Assembly: GCF_019802255.1 (NCBI RefSeq)
Contig: NZ_JAHYSS010000002.1
Location: 558,001-622,000 of the forward strand
Source of the DNA: Pedobacter polysacchareus
GTDB lineage: Bacteria; Bacteroidota; Bacteroidia; Sphingobacteriales; Sphingobacteriaceae
DNA length: 64,000 nucleotides
Reading direction: 5' to 3'
Shown here: positions 44,429-53,535 of the stretch, in pieces
Position numbering within the stretch: the first letter of the stretch is position 1
Layout of the letters: each line of letters opens with the position of its first letter
Program-made: the position numbers and the translations under genes
The notes under the pieces: model-generated
Told to the model about the DNA's origin: nothing
Databases searched by the model: none
What the model saw: the letters and a program-made list of their open reading frames with translations, nothing else

Positions 44429-47400
44429 ATGAAGAAATCTTTACTATTTAAGATTGCAGTAATCATTTTTGCATTTGTAGGACTTATCTCCAATGTAAAT
44501 GCCCAGGTTACTACATCATCATTGAACGGGAGTGTTCGCGATGCAAAAGGTGCTTTACCAGGTGCTAGTGTAAAAGCGACTCACGTTCCAACAGGTACAG
44601 TGTATTCAGTATCAACGAATGTTGATGGAAGATTCGGTATCAACAACATGCGCCCAGGTGGTCCTTATGTTATTGAGGTAAACTTTGTTGGCTTTCAAAA
44701 GGAAAAAATTACTGATGTTTATTTAAAGCTAGGTGATCCTTTCACGGTCAACATCTTACTTAATGACGACAGTAAAAGTCTGAACGAAGTGGTGGTTTCA
44801 GGTAAAAAAGATGCGACCATGAACAGCAAAAGAACAGGTGCTGCAACCACTGTTTCTAAGGAACAAATAGAAAGCATGCCTACTTTAAATCGCAGTCTTC
44901 AGGATTTTACGCGTTTAACACCTCAGGCAAATGGTAACTCTTTTTCTGGTTCAAGCACGCGTTACAACAGCATTAACATTGATGGTGCAATGAATAACGA
45001 TATTTTTGGTCTTGCAGGTTCTCCGGCTCCAGGTGGTTTGGCTAAAACCCAACCTATTTCTCTGGATGCTGTACAGGAAATTCAGGTAGTACTTGCTCCT
45101 TACGATGTAAGCTACGGTAACTTTACTGGTGGTGGTATCAATGCAATTACCCGTTCAGGTACAAATACAGTAGAAGGATCAGCTTACTTCTTCGGTAGAA
45201 ACCAACAATTAGTAGGTAAAAATTTCCAAGGTGAAAAAGCTTCTGATTTCCATAGATATCAGTATGGTGCGCGTGTAGGTGCCCCAATTGTAAAAGATAA
45301 GTTGTTCTTATTTGTGAATGTTGAACAAACAAGAGATCAGGTTCCTTCTACTTATAATGCTGGTGATGCACGTTCAATTATGACTGCTGAGGCAGCAGCA
45401 GCTTTGAGTAAATCAGTATTGGATAAATATGGTTATGACCTTGGAAATGCAGGTCAAGTTGATCAGGAAACTAAAAGTGATAAAATTTTTGCACGTTTAG
45501 ATTGGAATATCAATGCTAAAAACCAATTGACTTTACGTCACAACTATATTAAAGCTTCTGATGATAACCTGAGCAGAAATGCTACTTTCTTCCGTTTCGG
45601 AAACAATGGTTATAAATTCAACAACACACAAAATATTAGTGTTTTAGAATTAAGAAGTCAGATTAACTCTAATCTTTCGAACAACTTAATCGTAGGTTAT
45701 TCAAGAATCAGAGATTCACGCGCAACTGAAGGAACTTTATTCCCACAAGTGGAAATTCAGAACTGGAATGGTACTGCTGGAAATACTGTACAATTCGGTT
45801 CAGAGAGAAGCTCTACAGCAAATTCTTTAGATCAGGATATTTTTGAATTTACAGATAACCTGAAACTATTGGCAGGTAACCATACCTTCACTTTAGGTAC
45901 ACACAATGAGTTTTTCAAATTCAGCAACGTTTTCGTAAATAACTATAGAGGTCGTTACCGTTTTGATAACCTGGCTGACTTCGAAGCTGGAAAACCTAAA
46001 AATATTGACATTACTTATCCATCTGTTCCTGGTACTTTACCTGCAGCAGCATTTAAAGCAGCTCAGTTGGGCTTCTATTTCCAGGATGAGATTCAAGTTG
46101 ATCCTACCTTCAGATTAACTGCTGGTTTGAGATTAGATGTTCCTTTGTTCTTCGATAAACCAGCTGATAACCCTGCAGTTTCTGCTTCATTCCCTGGTTA
46201 TGGTACTAGTAAATTGCCTAGCGGTCAGATTTTAGTATCTCCTCGTATTGGCTTTAACTGGGACTTAACTGGCGACAGAGTACTTCAATTACGTGGTGGT
46301 ACTGGTTTATTTACTGGCCGTGCTCCATTTGTATGGTTCTCTAATCAGTTCGGTAATACAGGTTTAGATTATAAAAATATTTCTCTTTCTGGGGCTAATG
46401 CTAATAAAGCAGGTTTCGAACCAGATGTTAATAAATTATCTCAAGTAGGTGCAGCTGGTAATACTTATCAAGTGAACTTAATGAGTTCTAACTTTAGAAT
46501 TCCTCAGGTTTTCCGTAGTAACCTTGCCTTAGATGCTAAATTGCCAGCTGGTATCGTAGGTACTTTAGAAGGTATTTACTCTAAAACTGTCAATAACATC
46601 CTTTACAGAGACCTGAATGTTCAAGCAAAAGGAACTACAATTAATCCTGCTTTAACCAATGGTGCTGATTTACGTCCTGCTTATCAAAGCAAAGTAAACC
46701 CTACTTATACCGGTGCTTATTTATTAGATAACACAAACAAAGGTTATTCTTACAGTTTAACTGCTGAATTGAAAAAGAATTTCTCTAATGGTTTATTTGC
46801 TACTGTAGCATATAACTATGGTGAGTCAAAAGATGTGAACTCAGGTGCAAGTAGTACAGCTCAATCGAACTGGGAATTTGTTCAAATCGTAAACAATCCA
46901 AATGATCCACCTCTAGTTTACTCAAATCAGGATATCCGTCACAGAATTTTAGGTAGCTTGTCTTATGGTTTCAAATATGGTAAATCTAAAGCAAGTGGTA
47001 CTACTTTCTCTGTATTCTATGCAGGTACTTCTGGTACGCCATTCACCTACCTTTATAATGGTGACTTAAACGGTGATGGTGCTTTTAATAACGACCTTTT
47101 GTTTGTTCCAAGAACAATGAAAGACATTAACCTTGTTAAGTTGGATATTAAAGATGCTAAAGGTATAGTTGTTAAAAGCTATACTCCACAAGAACAATGG
47201 GATGCTTTAAATACATATATTGATAATGATCCTTACTTGAAAAATATCAGAGGCGAGTACACGGTAAGAAATGGTGCACGTTTACCTTGGCAGCACCAAG
47301 TTGATTTAAGGGTAATGCAAGATATCGGTACTATGATCGGTGCAACTAAGAACCGTTTACAGTTATCATTTGACATTTTTAACTTCACTAACTTGTTAAA

Positions 47401-47566
47401 CAAGAAATGGGGTCGTCAATACTTCTACGGTAACCAAGCTTACACGTTGATTTCTTCTACATCTACAGGATATACTTTCTCTCCAACAACTCCACTTAAG
47501 CCAGCTTCAGAATCATTTGATTCAAGATGGCAAGGACAGATTGGTGTGAGATATTTATTCAACTAG
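44429..47566 (+). CDS. Oar-like TonB-dependent outer-membrane receptor
   Basis: Signal peptide MKKSLLFKIAVIIFAFVGLI..NAQ, then a carboxypeptidase-regulatory-like domain (SSLNGSVRDAKGALPGASVK, GRFGINNMRPGGPYVIEV), a plug (SLNEVVVSGKK, NRSLQDFTRLTPQANG, NSINIDGAMNN) and a beta-barrel ending in GQIGVRYLFN with a terminal aromatic. 1045 residues. This is the Oar/adhesion-related branch rather than SusC, and there is no SusD neighbour. The ligand is not known. Confidence 0.9.
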   Translation: MKKSLLFKIAVIIFAFVGLISNVNAQVTTSSLNGSVRDAKGALPGASVKATHVPTGTVYSVSTNVDGRFGINNMRPGGPYVIEVNFVGFQKEKITDVYLKLGDPFTVNILLNDDSKSLNEVVVSGKKDATMNSKRTGAATTVSKEQIESMPTLNRSLQDFTRLTPQANGNSFSGSSTRYNSINIDGAMNNDIFGLAGSPAPGGLAKTQPISLDAVQEIQVVLAPYDVSYGNFTGGGINAITRSGTNTVEGSAYFFGRNQQLVGKNFQGEKASDFHRYQYGARVGAPIVKDKLFLFVNVEQTRDQVPSTYNAGDARSIMTAEAAAALSKSVLDKYGYDLGNAGQVDQETKSDKIFARLDWNINAKNQLTLRHNYIKASDDNLSRNATFFRFGNNGYKFNNTQNISVLELRSQINSNLSNNLIVGYSRIRDSRATEGTLFPQVEIQNWNGTAGNTVQFGSERSSTANSLDQDIFEFTDNLKLLAGNHTFTLGTHNEFFKFSNVFVNNYRGRYRFDNLADFEAGKPKNIDITYPSVPGTLPAAAFKAAQLGFYFQDEIQVDPTFRLTAGLRLDVPLFFDKPADNPAVSASFPGYGTSKLPSGQILVSPRIGFNWDLTGDRVLQLRGGTGLFTGRAPFVWFSNQFGNTGLDYKNISLSGANANKAGFEPDVNKLSQVGAAGNTYQVNLMSSNFRIPQVFRSNLALDAKLPAGIVGTLEGIYSKTVNNILYRDLNVQAKGTTINPALTNGADLRPAYQSKVNPTYTGAYLLDNTNKGYSYSLTAELKKNFSNGLFATVAYNYGESKDVNSGASSTAQSNWEFVQIVNNPNDPPLVYSNQDIRHRILGSLSYGFKYGKSKASGTTFSVFYAGTSGTPFTYLYNGDLNGDGAFNNDLLFVPRTMKDINLVKLDIKDAKGIVVKSYTPQEQWDALNTYIDNDPYLKNIRGEYTVRNGARLPWQHQVDLRVMQDIGTMIGATKNRLQLSFDIFNFTNLLNKKWGRQYFYGNQAYTLISSTSTGYTFSPTTPLKPASESFDSRWQGQIGVRYLFN

Positions 47567-47578
47567 TCTGATTTTTAA

Positions 47579-47629
47579 TCAAACAAAAAATCCTCGCCCT
47601 TGTAAAAGGAGCGGGGATTTTTTGTTTGA
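47579..47629. terminator. Bidirectional terminator between the Oar-like receptor and DUF6067 genes
   Basis: Perfect 15-bp arms TCAAACAAAAAATCC and GGATTTTTTGTTTGA enclose an inner CGC/GCG stem; it serves both convergent genes. Confidence 0.88.
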
Positions 47630-47661
47630 ATCCTATCTGGATTTATAACAGTATGAAAGCT

Positions 47662-50649
47662 TTATTTCTCCTTGATGACCAACATCCAGCCTTTACCTGC
47701 GGAAACAGGGATCTCCTGATCTGCGGTAAAACTTGCTGCAGGCTTGAAGTTTTTTATCTCCGCTGCGGTGATGCTGGCCTTCTCAGGATCGATACCTAGT
47801 GCTTTCCAATCAATCGTTAAACGAATGCTGACATCAGTTGGTGCCCAGCTGGCCATTGATACCAATGCAGTTTTATCTTTCTTATAAATGGTAACCGGTA
47901 CATTGGCATTATTGCTCTTCACCGGATTATTTTCTACCCAGTAACCGATCATTTTACTACCCTGCATACCAAAGTTATCCCATGCTTTCCAGATCGGACG
48001 TGGGTCTGCACCATCGCTCCATGGCATCCTGTTGGTCATGCCATACAACATTCCTCTCCAGGCATTCCCGCCATCCTGTAACATTTCACCCATCAGGCCG
48101 AAAGGAATACCAGATACTTCTGTTAAAAAGAAATCAGGACTGTTCTTGTCGTAATAGAAATATTCGCCGAACCATAACCTGTTCAGGTAAGGGAAATGCT
48201 CCATATATAAGTTGGCACTATTGTTAAAACCATCGCTTTTATTATACTGATTTGCCGAGTGTAAATCGATGATTCCCGGATGCCCGTCTTTTGTCAATAC
48301 TCTTTTTATTCTTTTCATGGTGGTACGGTCAAAAGCAACATCATCCAGGTAAATCCCGTCGATGCCTACATTTTGTACCAGCCAATTCATACCTTCCACA
48401 TAGTAGTTGTGCCACCTGCTCATGCCACTGTTGACCACTGCTGCATCTTTAATTTCCGGTACATACCAGGCAGCGATATAATCCTTGCCCAGGTGTTCCT
48501 GAAGCCAGGAATAGCCTCCGCCATTTCCAGGGGAATAAATTTCATGTCCCAGACTTCTTAAGGGGAAGGTTTCATAAGCACTGTTGGATAGCTCACGAAC
48601 AGTATTGTAAATCTTTACTTTTAAACCTTTCAGATGCGCTTCATTGATGTATGATTTCATCTCTTTATGCGCGATAAAAGGATAATTGATATAAGGGTTG
48701 ATCGGCGTGGCGTGGTGGATATTGATCAGGTTGGCACCCGTAGCTTTGATCGTATCCAGGTTATCATATTTATGATAAAAGCGGTTACTCCATTGAAAAT
48801 CGGTATTGATCGGGTGGAAAGGCGTAATGAGCAAATTAAAATTGTAATACAGCGTGTCGCCCTTTTTCATGATTTGTTCACCGCTGTAATTATCCGCTAA
48901 AATCGCTTTTCCTTTTTTAAACACCTGGATGCCTCCTTTACCTTCATTACCCCAGGAAGTAGGGAGCAGCAAAGGTTTTTGCAAATAGAAATTGGTGTTC
49001 AGGGGACGGACGTAATGGTTGTCTTTTAAGGTGTATTGCAAGCCTGCATTAACGTCGCCGATCCATGCGCCATCCTGATTTTTGTGGGCTACATCCCATT
49101 TCCATTTTAAGGAATCCGGCCTGTTTCCACCTTTTAAACCAAGCCCCATCATGTATTTCGAAGCCTCTGGTGTAAAAGGAATGTGCAGGCGGACATCATT
49201 TAGTTTCAAGTCTTGCATGGCGATCACTTTCACGGTATAAGAAAGGAATCCATCAAATTCTATCGTCCCTTCGACTTCCATTTTCAGGCTGTCGGAAGTG
49301 TTACTGGTATTCCATTTTACTGTTCCCGGCTGTTGTTCGGTGAAGGTCAATGGGCCGTTTTTCCAGACGATGTCTTTGCCTTTGCTGTTTTTCACATGAA
49401 AATGAATCGGTTCCGTTAGGATATCCTTTCCTGTTTTAGAAAATTCAGTCATTTCCGGCGTAAAGAAAGTCTGGATCTGCGCTGGAAATCCGTCTTTGTT
49501 TAAGGCTACTTTTCTACCTAATAATGAAATGCTTTGGTCTTTGACCACTAATGGAATATAAGGAGCAATGACGTCGTTTTTCTGTGCAAGGGTAGAGTTT
49601 AACCAGGTTAAACGGGTTTGCTTCCAGGGCTCGCTGATGCCGCCATCTGCTAAGGTTTGGTTGCTAACGGTTAAGTTCAGCTGGATTGCTGTAGCCGGAA
49701 CGCCATTGGCAGTTACGGTGACCGTACCAGTATAAATTCCGGGAACGGTATTCTTTGGCAAATTGGCCAATACCCAAAGGGCCTGAACCTGAGCTTTGGC
49801 AACATCAACCGTTTTATGCAAGGTTTGTGTATTCCAATTTTTGCCATCAGTATTCAGGCAGGAGAGGATGCTGGCCGGTAAGCTTGCCCCGGTTTTGCTT
49901 TTAAGGTCGGTAAATTTTAGCTGTACGTTTTTTAAGTCTTGTTTTACCGGAAAAATGCCCAGTTGAAAGGCATAGTTTTCTCCCTTTGCCGCGGTACCTG
50001 AAAACTGAGCTTTCCAGCCTTTTAAGATCCAGCGCTGCGGCAGGTCGTCGGTCATTTTTATCGGATTTAAGCGGTCTTCAGGAAATACAAAATAAGCTTG
50101 CTGCGGATGTGCTTTGATGAGGTCTTTGGTCTCTTTTGCAGTAGCAATGACTTCCATCGGATAATTGCTGTTCATGGCATTCACCGATTCAATTTCCTGG
50201 ACTTTTACTGCAGCCAGATTTGCAGTTGCTGAAGGCCAGGAAGGATTGTTATTGGCTTTTCTTTGCAGGTAAATGGCATTTGGGTAATTGGAACGACCAT
50301 CTACTTTGTAGGGCTGATAATACACATAATAAGTTCCAATTCCGGAGCTCGGTTCAAAATAAATGGTGCCTTGTTCCCTGTTGATTTCCCCAATCTTCAG
50401 TTGTTTGACCCTCTGATTGGTTTTCGCATCTACCACCCAGATTTCCTTTAATTCCGGTTGTAGATCCCTTCTGCGCCATGGAATGATGGCCTTAGCGACG
50501 GTTCCATTACTGGTGACCTGGAGCACTACGCGGTGGTTTCCCAGGGAGTCTGGATTCCAGGCGTCTTTTCCATTGGTATATTTCAGTTCCTGTGCCGATG
50601 CAGCTCCGGCTAGAAAAACCAAAATAAATGGGACAAAGTATTTTTTCAT
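47662..50649 (-). CDS. Secreted DUF6067-type glycoside hydrolase-like protein
   Basis: 995 residues with signal peptide MKKYFVPFILVFLAGAASA. The first ~330 residues look like beta-sandwich domains (QVQALWVLANLPKNTVPGIY, TGTVTVTANG). The middle carries a jelly-roll-like part, and residues ~630-900 a TIM-barrel-like catalytic part with LINIHHATPINPYINYPFIA, and GIDGIYLDDVAFDR, where D769-D770 are the best acid candidates. It ends in a beta domain. I recognise it as the DUF6067 glycosidase-like type. The substrate is unknown. It stands alone, with a LacI-like operator pair upstream. Confidence 0.75.
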   Translation of the reverse strand: MKKYFVPFILVFLAGAASAQELKYTNGKDAWNPDSLGNHRVVLQVTSNGTVAKAIIPWRRRDLQPELKEIWVVDAKTNQRVKQLKIGEINREQGTIYFEPSSGIGTYYVYYQPYKVDGRSNYPNAIYLQRKANNNPSWPSATANLAAVKVQEIESVNAMNSNYPMEVIATAKETKDLIKAHPQQAYFVFPEDRLNPIKMTDDLPQRWILKGWKAQFSGTAAKGENYAFQLGIFPVKQDLKNVQLKFTDLKSKTGASLPASILSCLNTDGKNWNTQTLHKTVDVAKAQVQALWVLANLPKNTVPGIYTGTVTVTANGVPATAIQLNLTVSNQTLADGGISEPWKQTRLTWLNSTLAQKNDVIAPYIPLVVKDQSISLLGRKVALNKDGFPAQIQTFFTPEMTEFSKTGKDILTEPIHFHVKNSKGKDIVWKNGPLTFTEQQPGTVKWNTSNTSDSLKMEVEGTIEFDGFLSYTVKVIAMQDLKLNDVRLHIPFTPEASKYMMGLGLKGGNRPDSLKWKWDVAHKNQDGAWIGDVNAGLQYTLKDNHYVRPLNTNFYLQKPLLLPTSWGNEGKGGIQVFKKGKAILADNYSGEQIMKKGDTLYYNFNLLITPFHPINTDFQWSNRFYHKYDNLDTIKATGANLINIHHATPINPYINYPFIAHKEMKSYINEAHLKGLKVKIYNTVRELSNSAYETFPLRSLGHEIYSPGNGGGYSWLQEHLGKDYIAAWYVPEIKDAAVVNSGMSRWHNYYVEGMNWLVQNVGIDGIYLDDVAFDRTTMKRIKRVLTKDGHPGIIDLHSANQYNKSDGFNNSANLYMEHFPYLNRLWFGEYFYYDKNSPDFFLTEVSGIPFGLMGEMLQDGGNAWRGMLYGMTNRMPWSDGADPRPIWKAWDNFGMQGSKMIGYWVENNPVKSNNANVPVTIYKKDKTALVSMASWAPTDVSIRLTIDWKALGIDPEKASITAAEIKNFKPAASFTADQEIPVSAGKGWMLVIKEK

Positions 50650-50718
50650 AAAAACGGTTGTGTTGATTTTATATTAAAATTAGGTGTTATTATATCAAGC
50701 TGTGATAAAAAATCAACG

Positions 50719-50802
50719 CAATCGTTTGTGTAAGTGTATAAAGCGAATAAATGGTGTTTTTTGAGGAATCAGAAGGATCTTCAAACATTGTATAAACGAT
50801 TG
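50719..50802. promoter_or_regulatory. Pair of LacI-like operator sequences
   Basis: CAATCGTTTG (50719-50728) and TAAACGATTG (50793-50802) share the AANCGNTT core of LacI-family operators in opposite orientation, ~74 bases apart, between the glycosidase gene and a divergent small gene. The regulator is not in the window. Confidence 0.35.
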
Positions 50803-50867
50803 ATGTTGTTGAGATCAGGTTAGGGAAGTTAAAAGGTTGTCAACGATGTGTTTAATCCAGTAATCTA

Positions 50868-51095
50868 ATGAAAAGAACAAGTATAGTACTCGTCATTTTA
50901 GGGATTGTCATGATCATCTCCGGAATACTGACGTCTCGCGATTTAAACCATGTAAATGTCGTTGATGATCATGCAAGGCAGATTTATGTGAATAGGATCA
51001 GATCTTTTCCCTGGGAAGCATTTTTAGGAGGTGTATTTATTGTAGCTGGGCTAGTGTTTTATATTGCTGATGTCAGAAGAAATCCTAAACCTTAA
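50868..51095 (+). CDS. Small two-helix membrane protein, function unknown
   Basis: 75 residues. Helix 1 is about residues 5-22 (IVLVILGIVMIISGIL), a polar loop follows (DDHARQIYVNRIRSFPWE), and helix 2 is FLGGVFIVAGLVFYIA. No family recognised. Its last 11 bases overlap the end of the convergent DUF417 gene. Confidence 0.6.
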   Translation: MKRTSIVLVILGIVMIISGILTSRDLNHVNVVDDHARQIYVNRIRSFPWEAFLGGVFIVAGLVFYIADVRRNPKP

Positions 51096-51672
51096 CAAGC
51101 TGCTTTTTATCAATCAGGTATTGTCTGGCAGAATCACATAAGGCTGCAAAAGCCCCTGCCATCATAATGAGGTCTTTTATGACCAGCCTGCCACGTGCAG
51201 AAAGGAGCGGGAAACCATGATTAGGATCGCCAAGATCCGGTACCCAGGAGTCTTTTGTGGTGATTAAAAAGGATAAAGTAACGAGGGACATCAGTATAAC
51301 CAATGCTGCTCCAGCCATTCCAATAGCCGGCTGATAGGTATTTAACAAGAGCATGATGCCCATTAAAACAAGTACTGTACCTAATCCGTAAGAAAATAAA
51401 TAAGTATGGTTGGCGGTATGCCAGGCGATTTTCTCTGGATTTGCTTCGCCCTCTTTCTGCATATAAGGTTTATATTCAGATGGGCTTGCATAAAAGAAGG
51501 ACATCATTGGAGAATTGGCGACAAATGGTACGATCCCCTCGGCTTCATAATTGTAAACTTTTAAACCACCAATCCAAATCAGGACAATGGCAATTGCAAT
51601 GCGAATTAAACGAATACTTAGCGAAGATAGACCCGACAAGGTTTGAAGGAAGGCAGTAAATTGACCAGACAT
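51085..51672 (-). CDS. DUF417 (YkgB/RclC-like) membrane protein
   Basis: 195 residues with four hydrophobic segments and the family text LIRIAIAIVLIWIGGLKVYN, ADYEAEGIVPFVANSP-like, and LLSARGRLVIKDLIMMAGAF. Family members include RclC of the reactive-chlorine response. Here an AraC-family regulator lies 67 bases upstream on the same strand, recalling the RclR-RclC pairing, but RclA is absent and the regulator lacks the RclR redox domain as far as I can see. Role inferred only. Confidence 0.82.
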   Translation of the reverse strand: MSGQFTAFLQTLSGLSSLSIRLIRIAIAIVLIWIGGLKVYNYEAEGIVPFVANSPMMSFFYASPSEYKPYMQKEGEANPEKIAWHTANHTYLFSYGLGTVLVLMGIMLLLNTYQPAIGMAGAALVILMSLVTLSFLITTKDSWVPDLGDPNHGFPLLSARGRLVIKDLIMMAGAFAALCDSARQYLIDKKQLVKV

Positions 51673-51739
51673 AGAAATATATATTGAGCTGGTAAAGTTC
51701 GCAATAATGGAAAGATCAGGCCATGGACAATACCTGCGA

Positions 51740-52606
51740 TTACATGGACAAATCAGCCACTATTGAAATCCCCGTCTTTTCCCGGAAGATCTGCGGTGAT
51801 ACACCTGTCATCTTTTTAAAGAAGCGGCTGAAATAGTATTCATCTTCGAAATTCAGGGCATAAGCAACTTCTTTAATACTCTTCCTGGTCAGGTGTAACT
51901 GTTTTTTAGCTTCCAGTATCAGGCGTTCCTGAATCAGGATGGTAGGCGTTTTTCCGAAATATCTTTTGCAGCGTTTGGTAAAAGTATTGGGGTTGAGGTG
52001 GAGTAGCTCCGCATAATCTGCAGGTTTTCTAAGGTTCAGGAAGTTTTCTTCTAATGCGTTTTGAAAGGCTTCCATCAACTCTTCTTTTACTGGCTGTATT
52101 GCTGACGGTTTTGATTTTAATTTAATGCGGCTGGATTGTGCCAGAAACAATTGAAGGTAGGCGGTAAGAACTGCCTCATTGGGTTGTTCCTGGTTGAGTT
52201 CAGCCTTCAACTGGCCAAGCAAATGCTCAAAAGATTGCGCTTCTTGCAGATTTAATTTGATCGAAGGTTCCAGGAAAATGTTGTTAAACAATAAGCCATT
52301 ACAAGCTACTTCCGCTTTATGGTAGGCAATGCAGTAAAAATCACCATGAAACTGCAGCAGCATCACTTTCGTTTTTGGGATCTCTTTAAAATAAATGGTC
52401 TGAAATGGGGTGGCGAAAAAGATAACTGGTCCCTCAAAAGAGAAGTTCCCGAAATCTGCTTGAAAAGAACCCTTTCCTTTGGGAATTAACAGAATGGTAT
52501 AGACCGGATAGGATACAGGTTCTCCAAGTTGCTTCGCAGAAATCTGCTGAAGCGACAACAAGGGGGCACCTGAAACTGAAATGATCTTTTTTTCTGTATA
52601 TTTCAA
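51740..52606 (-). CDS. AraC family transcriptional regulator
   Basis: 288 residues. The C-terminal ~100 form the double helix-turn-helix: FLNLRKPADYAELLHLNPNT, FTKRCKRYFGKTPTILIQER, then SIKEVAYALNFEDEYYFSRF and FKKMTGVSPQIFREK. The N-terminal half is a cupin-like sensor domain (VYTILLIPKGKGSFQADFG). It probably controls the DUF417 gene downstream; the inducer is unknown. The 220-base gap to the Crp-family gene holds no recognised site. Confidence 0.9.
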   Translation of the reverse strand: MKYTEKKIISVSGAPLLSLQQISAKQLGEPVSYPVYTILLIPKGKGSFQADFGNFSFEGPVIFFATPFQTIYFKEIPKTKVMLLQFHGDFYCIAYHKAEVACNGLLFNNIFLEPSIKLNLQEAQSFEHLLGQLKAELNQEQPNEAVLTAYLQLFLAQSSRIKLKSKPSAIQPVKEELMEAFQNALEENFLNLRKPADYAELLHLNPNTFTKRCKRYFGKTPTILIQERLILEAKKQLHLTRKSIKEVAYALNFEDEYYFSRFFKKMTGVSPQIFREKTGISIVADLSM

Positions 52607-52826
52607 TGTTTTATGTTTTTAGCAATTGGCTAAATTTAGGGAATAATTAAAGGCCAATCAATTCAAATTAGCATAACTCCTGCATTTAAGCTGGTTTCTG
52701 AAACGAGTTTCTAAATTAAGAATCAGGAATAGGACTAAGATCAAATCAGAGAATGGATTAAAAGATAGCGCTGATTAGGGTAACGAAACCGGTTTAAAAT
52801 ATCAGAAATACCACAAAAATAAAAAT

Positions 52827-53468
52827 ATGAATTCTTCAAATATCAGTCAGTATATCAATACGCTTTTTCCTCAATTTGAACCAGCCTTAAAAGAGAAGTT
52901 GATGGAGCAGGTGGTGATTAAATCAATTAAAGCTGGAGAACACCTGATGCAAACCGGACAGTATTTTAGGTCTACAGTTTTAATTGTATCAGGGAGGGTG
53001 AAACTGTATAGAGAAGGTACAGATGGAAATGAATTTTTTATGTATTATCTGCAGCCAGGAGATGCTTGTGCGCTGTCTATGATTTGTGCTGCAAAACAAG
53101 AATCCAGCGGAATCATGGGAAAAGCCATTGAAGACAGTATTATTTTGATGGTGCCAATCGCCTTAATGGACAACTTGATGAAGCAGTTTCCAAGCTGGTA
53201 TTATTTTGTAATGGAAACTTACCGCTCCAGATTTGAAGAGCTATTAGAGGTGATCGATAGCATTGCTTTTAAAGGGCTTGACGAAAGGTTAGAGTTTTAT
53301 TTAGAAAAACAAAAGCAGCAACTCCAAAGTAACCAGCTTAACCTGACCCATCAGGAGATTGCTTCCGACCTGAATTCTTCAAGAGAAGTGATCTCCAGAT
53401 TACTCAAGAAAATGGAGCAAAAGGGCGAAATTAAGTTGTATAGGAACTATATTGAACTGATAAAATAA
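52827..53468 (+). CDS. Crp/Fnr-family regulator with a C-x5-C pair
   Basis: 213 residues. The N-terminal cNMP-binding-type jelly roll is HLMQTGQYFRSTVLIVSGRV then KLYREGTDGNEFFMYYLQPG. The C-terminal winged helix is LNLTHQEIASDLNSSREVIS then RLLKKMEQKGEI. The PRSALTR-type cAMP phosphate loop is not evident. C81 and C87 (DACALSMICAAK) sit where the ligand loop would be, which could make it a thiol or persulfide sensor (inference). It precedes a sulfur gene cluster with two GTGA-N6-TCAC sites. Confidence 0.92.
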   Translation: MNSSNISQYINTLFPQFEPALKEKLMEQVVIKSIKAGEHLMQTGQYFRSTVLIVSGRVKLYREGTDGNEFFMYYLQPGDACALSMICAAKQESSGIMGKAIEDSIILMVPIALMDNLMKQFPSWYYFVMETYRSRFEELLEVIDSIAFKGLDERLEFYLEKQKQQLQSNQLNLTHQEIASDLNSSREVISRLLKKMEQKGEIKLYRNYIELIK

Positions 53469-53473
53469 AACTG

Positions 53474-53489
53474 GGTGACTTTTGTCACC
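53474..53489. promoter_or_regulatory. Crp/Fnr-type operator 1 (GGTGAC-N4-GTCACC)
   Basis: A perfect palindrome with the Crp core GTGA-N6-TCAC (53475-53488), 5 bases after the regulator's stop. Its centre is 29.5 bases before the -7 box at 53511, which puts it near -41, where class II activators bind. Confidence 0.8.
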
Positions 53490-53510
53490 GTAAGTCAGGT
53501 GCAGAATCTA

Positions 53511-53518
53511 TAGCTTTG
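53511..53518 (+). promoter_or_regulatory. -7 element of the TauE operon
   Basis: TAGCTTTG is a full TAnnTTTG match, 17 bases before the ATG at 53536. There is no -33 box; the Crp-type operator takes its place. Confidence 0.7.
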
Positions 53519-53535
53519 TCCTAAAGGAATTAAAT

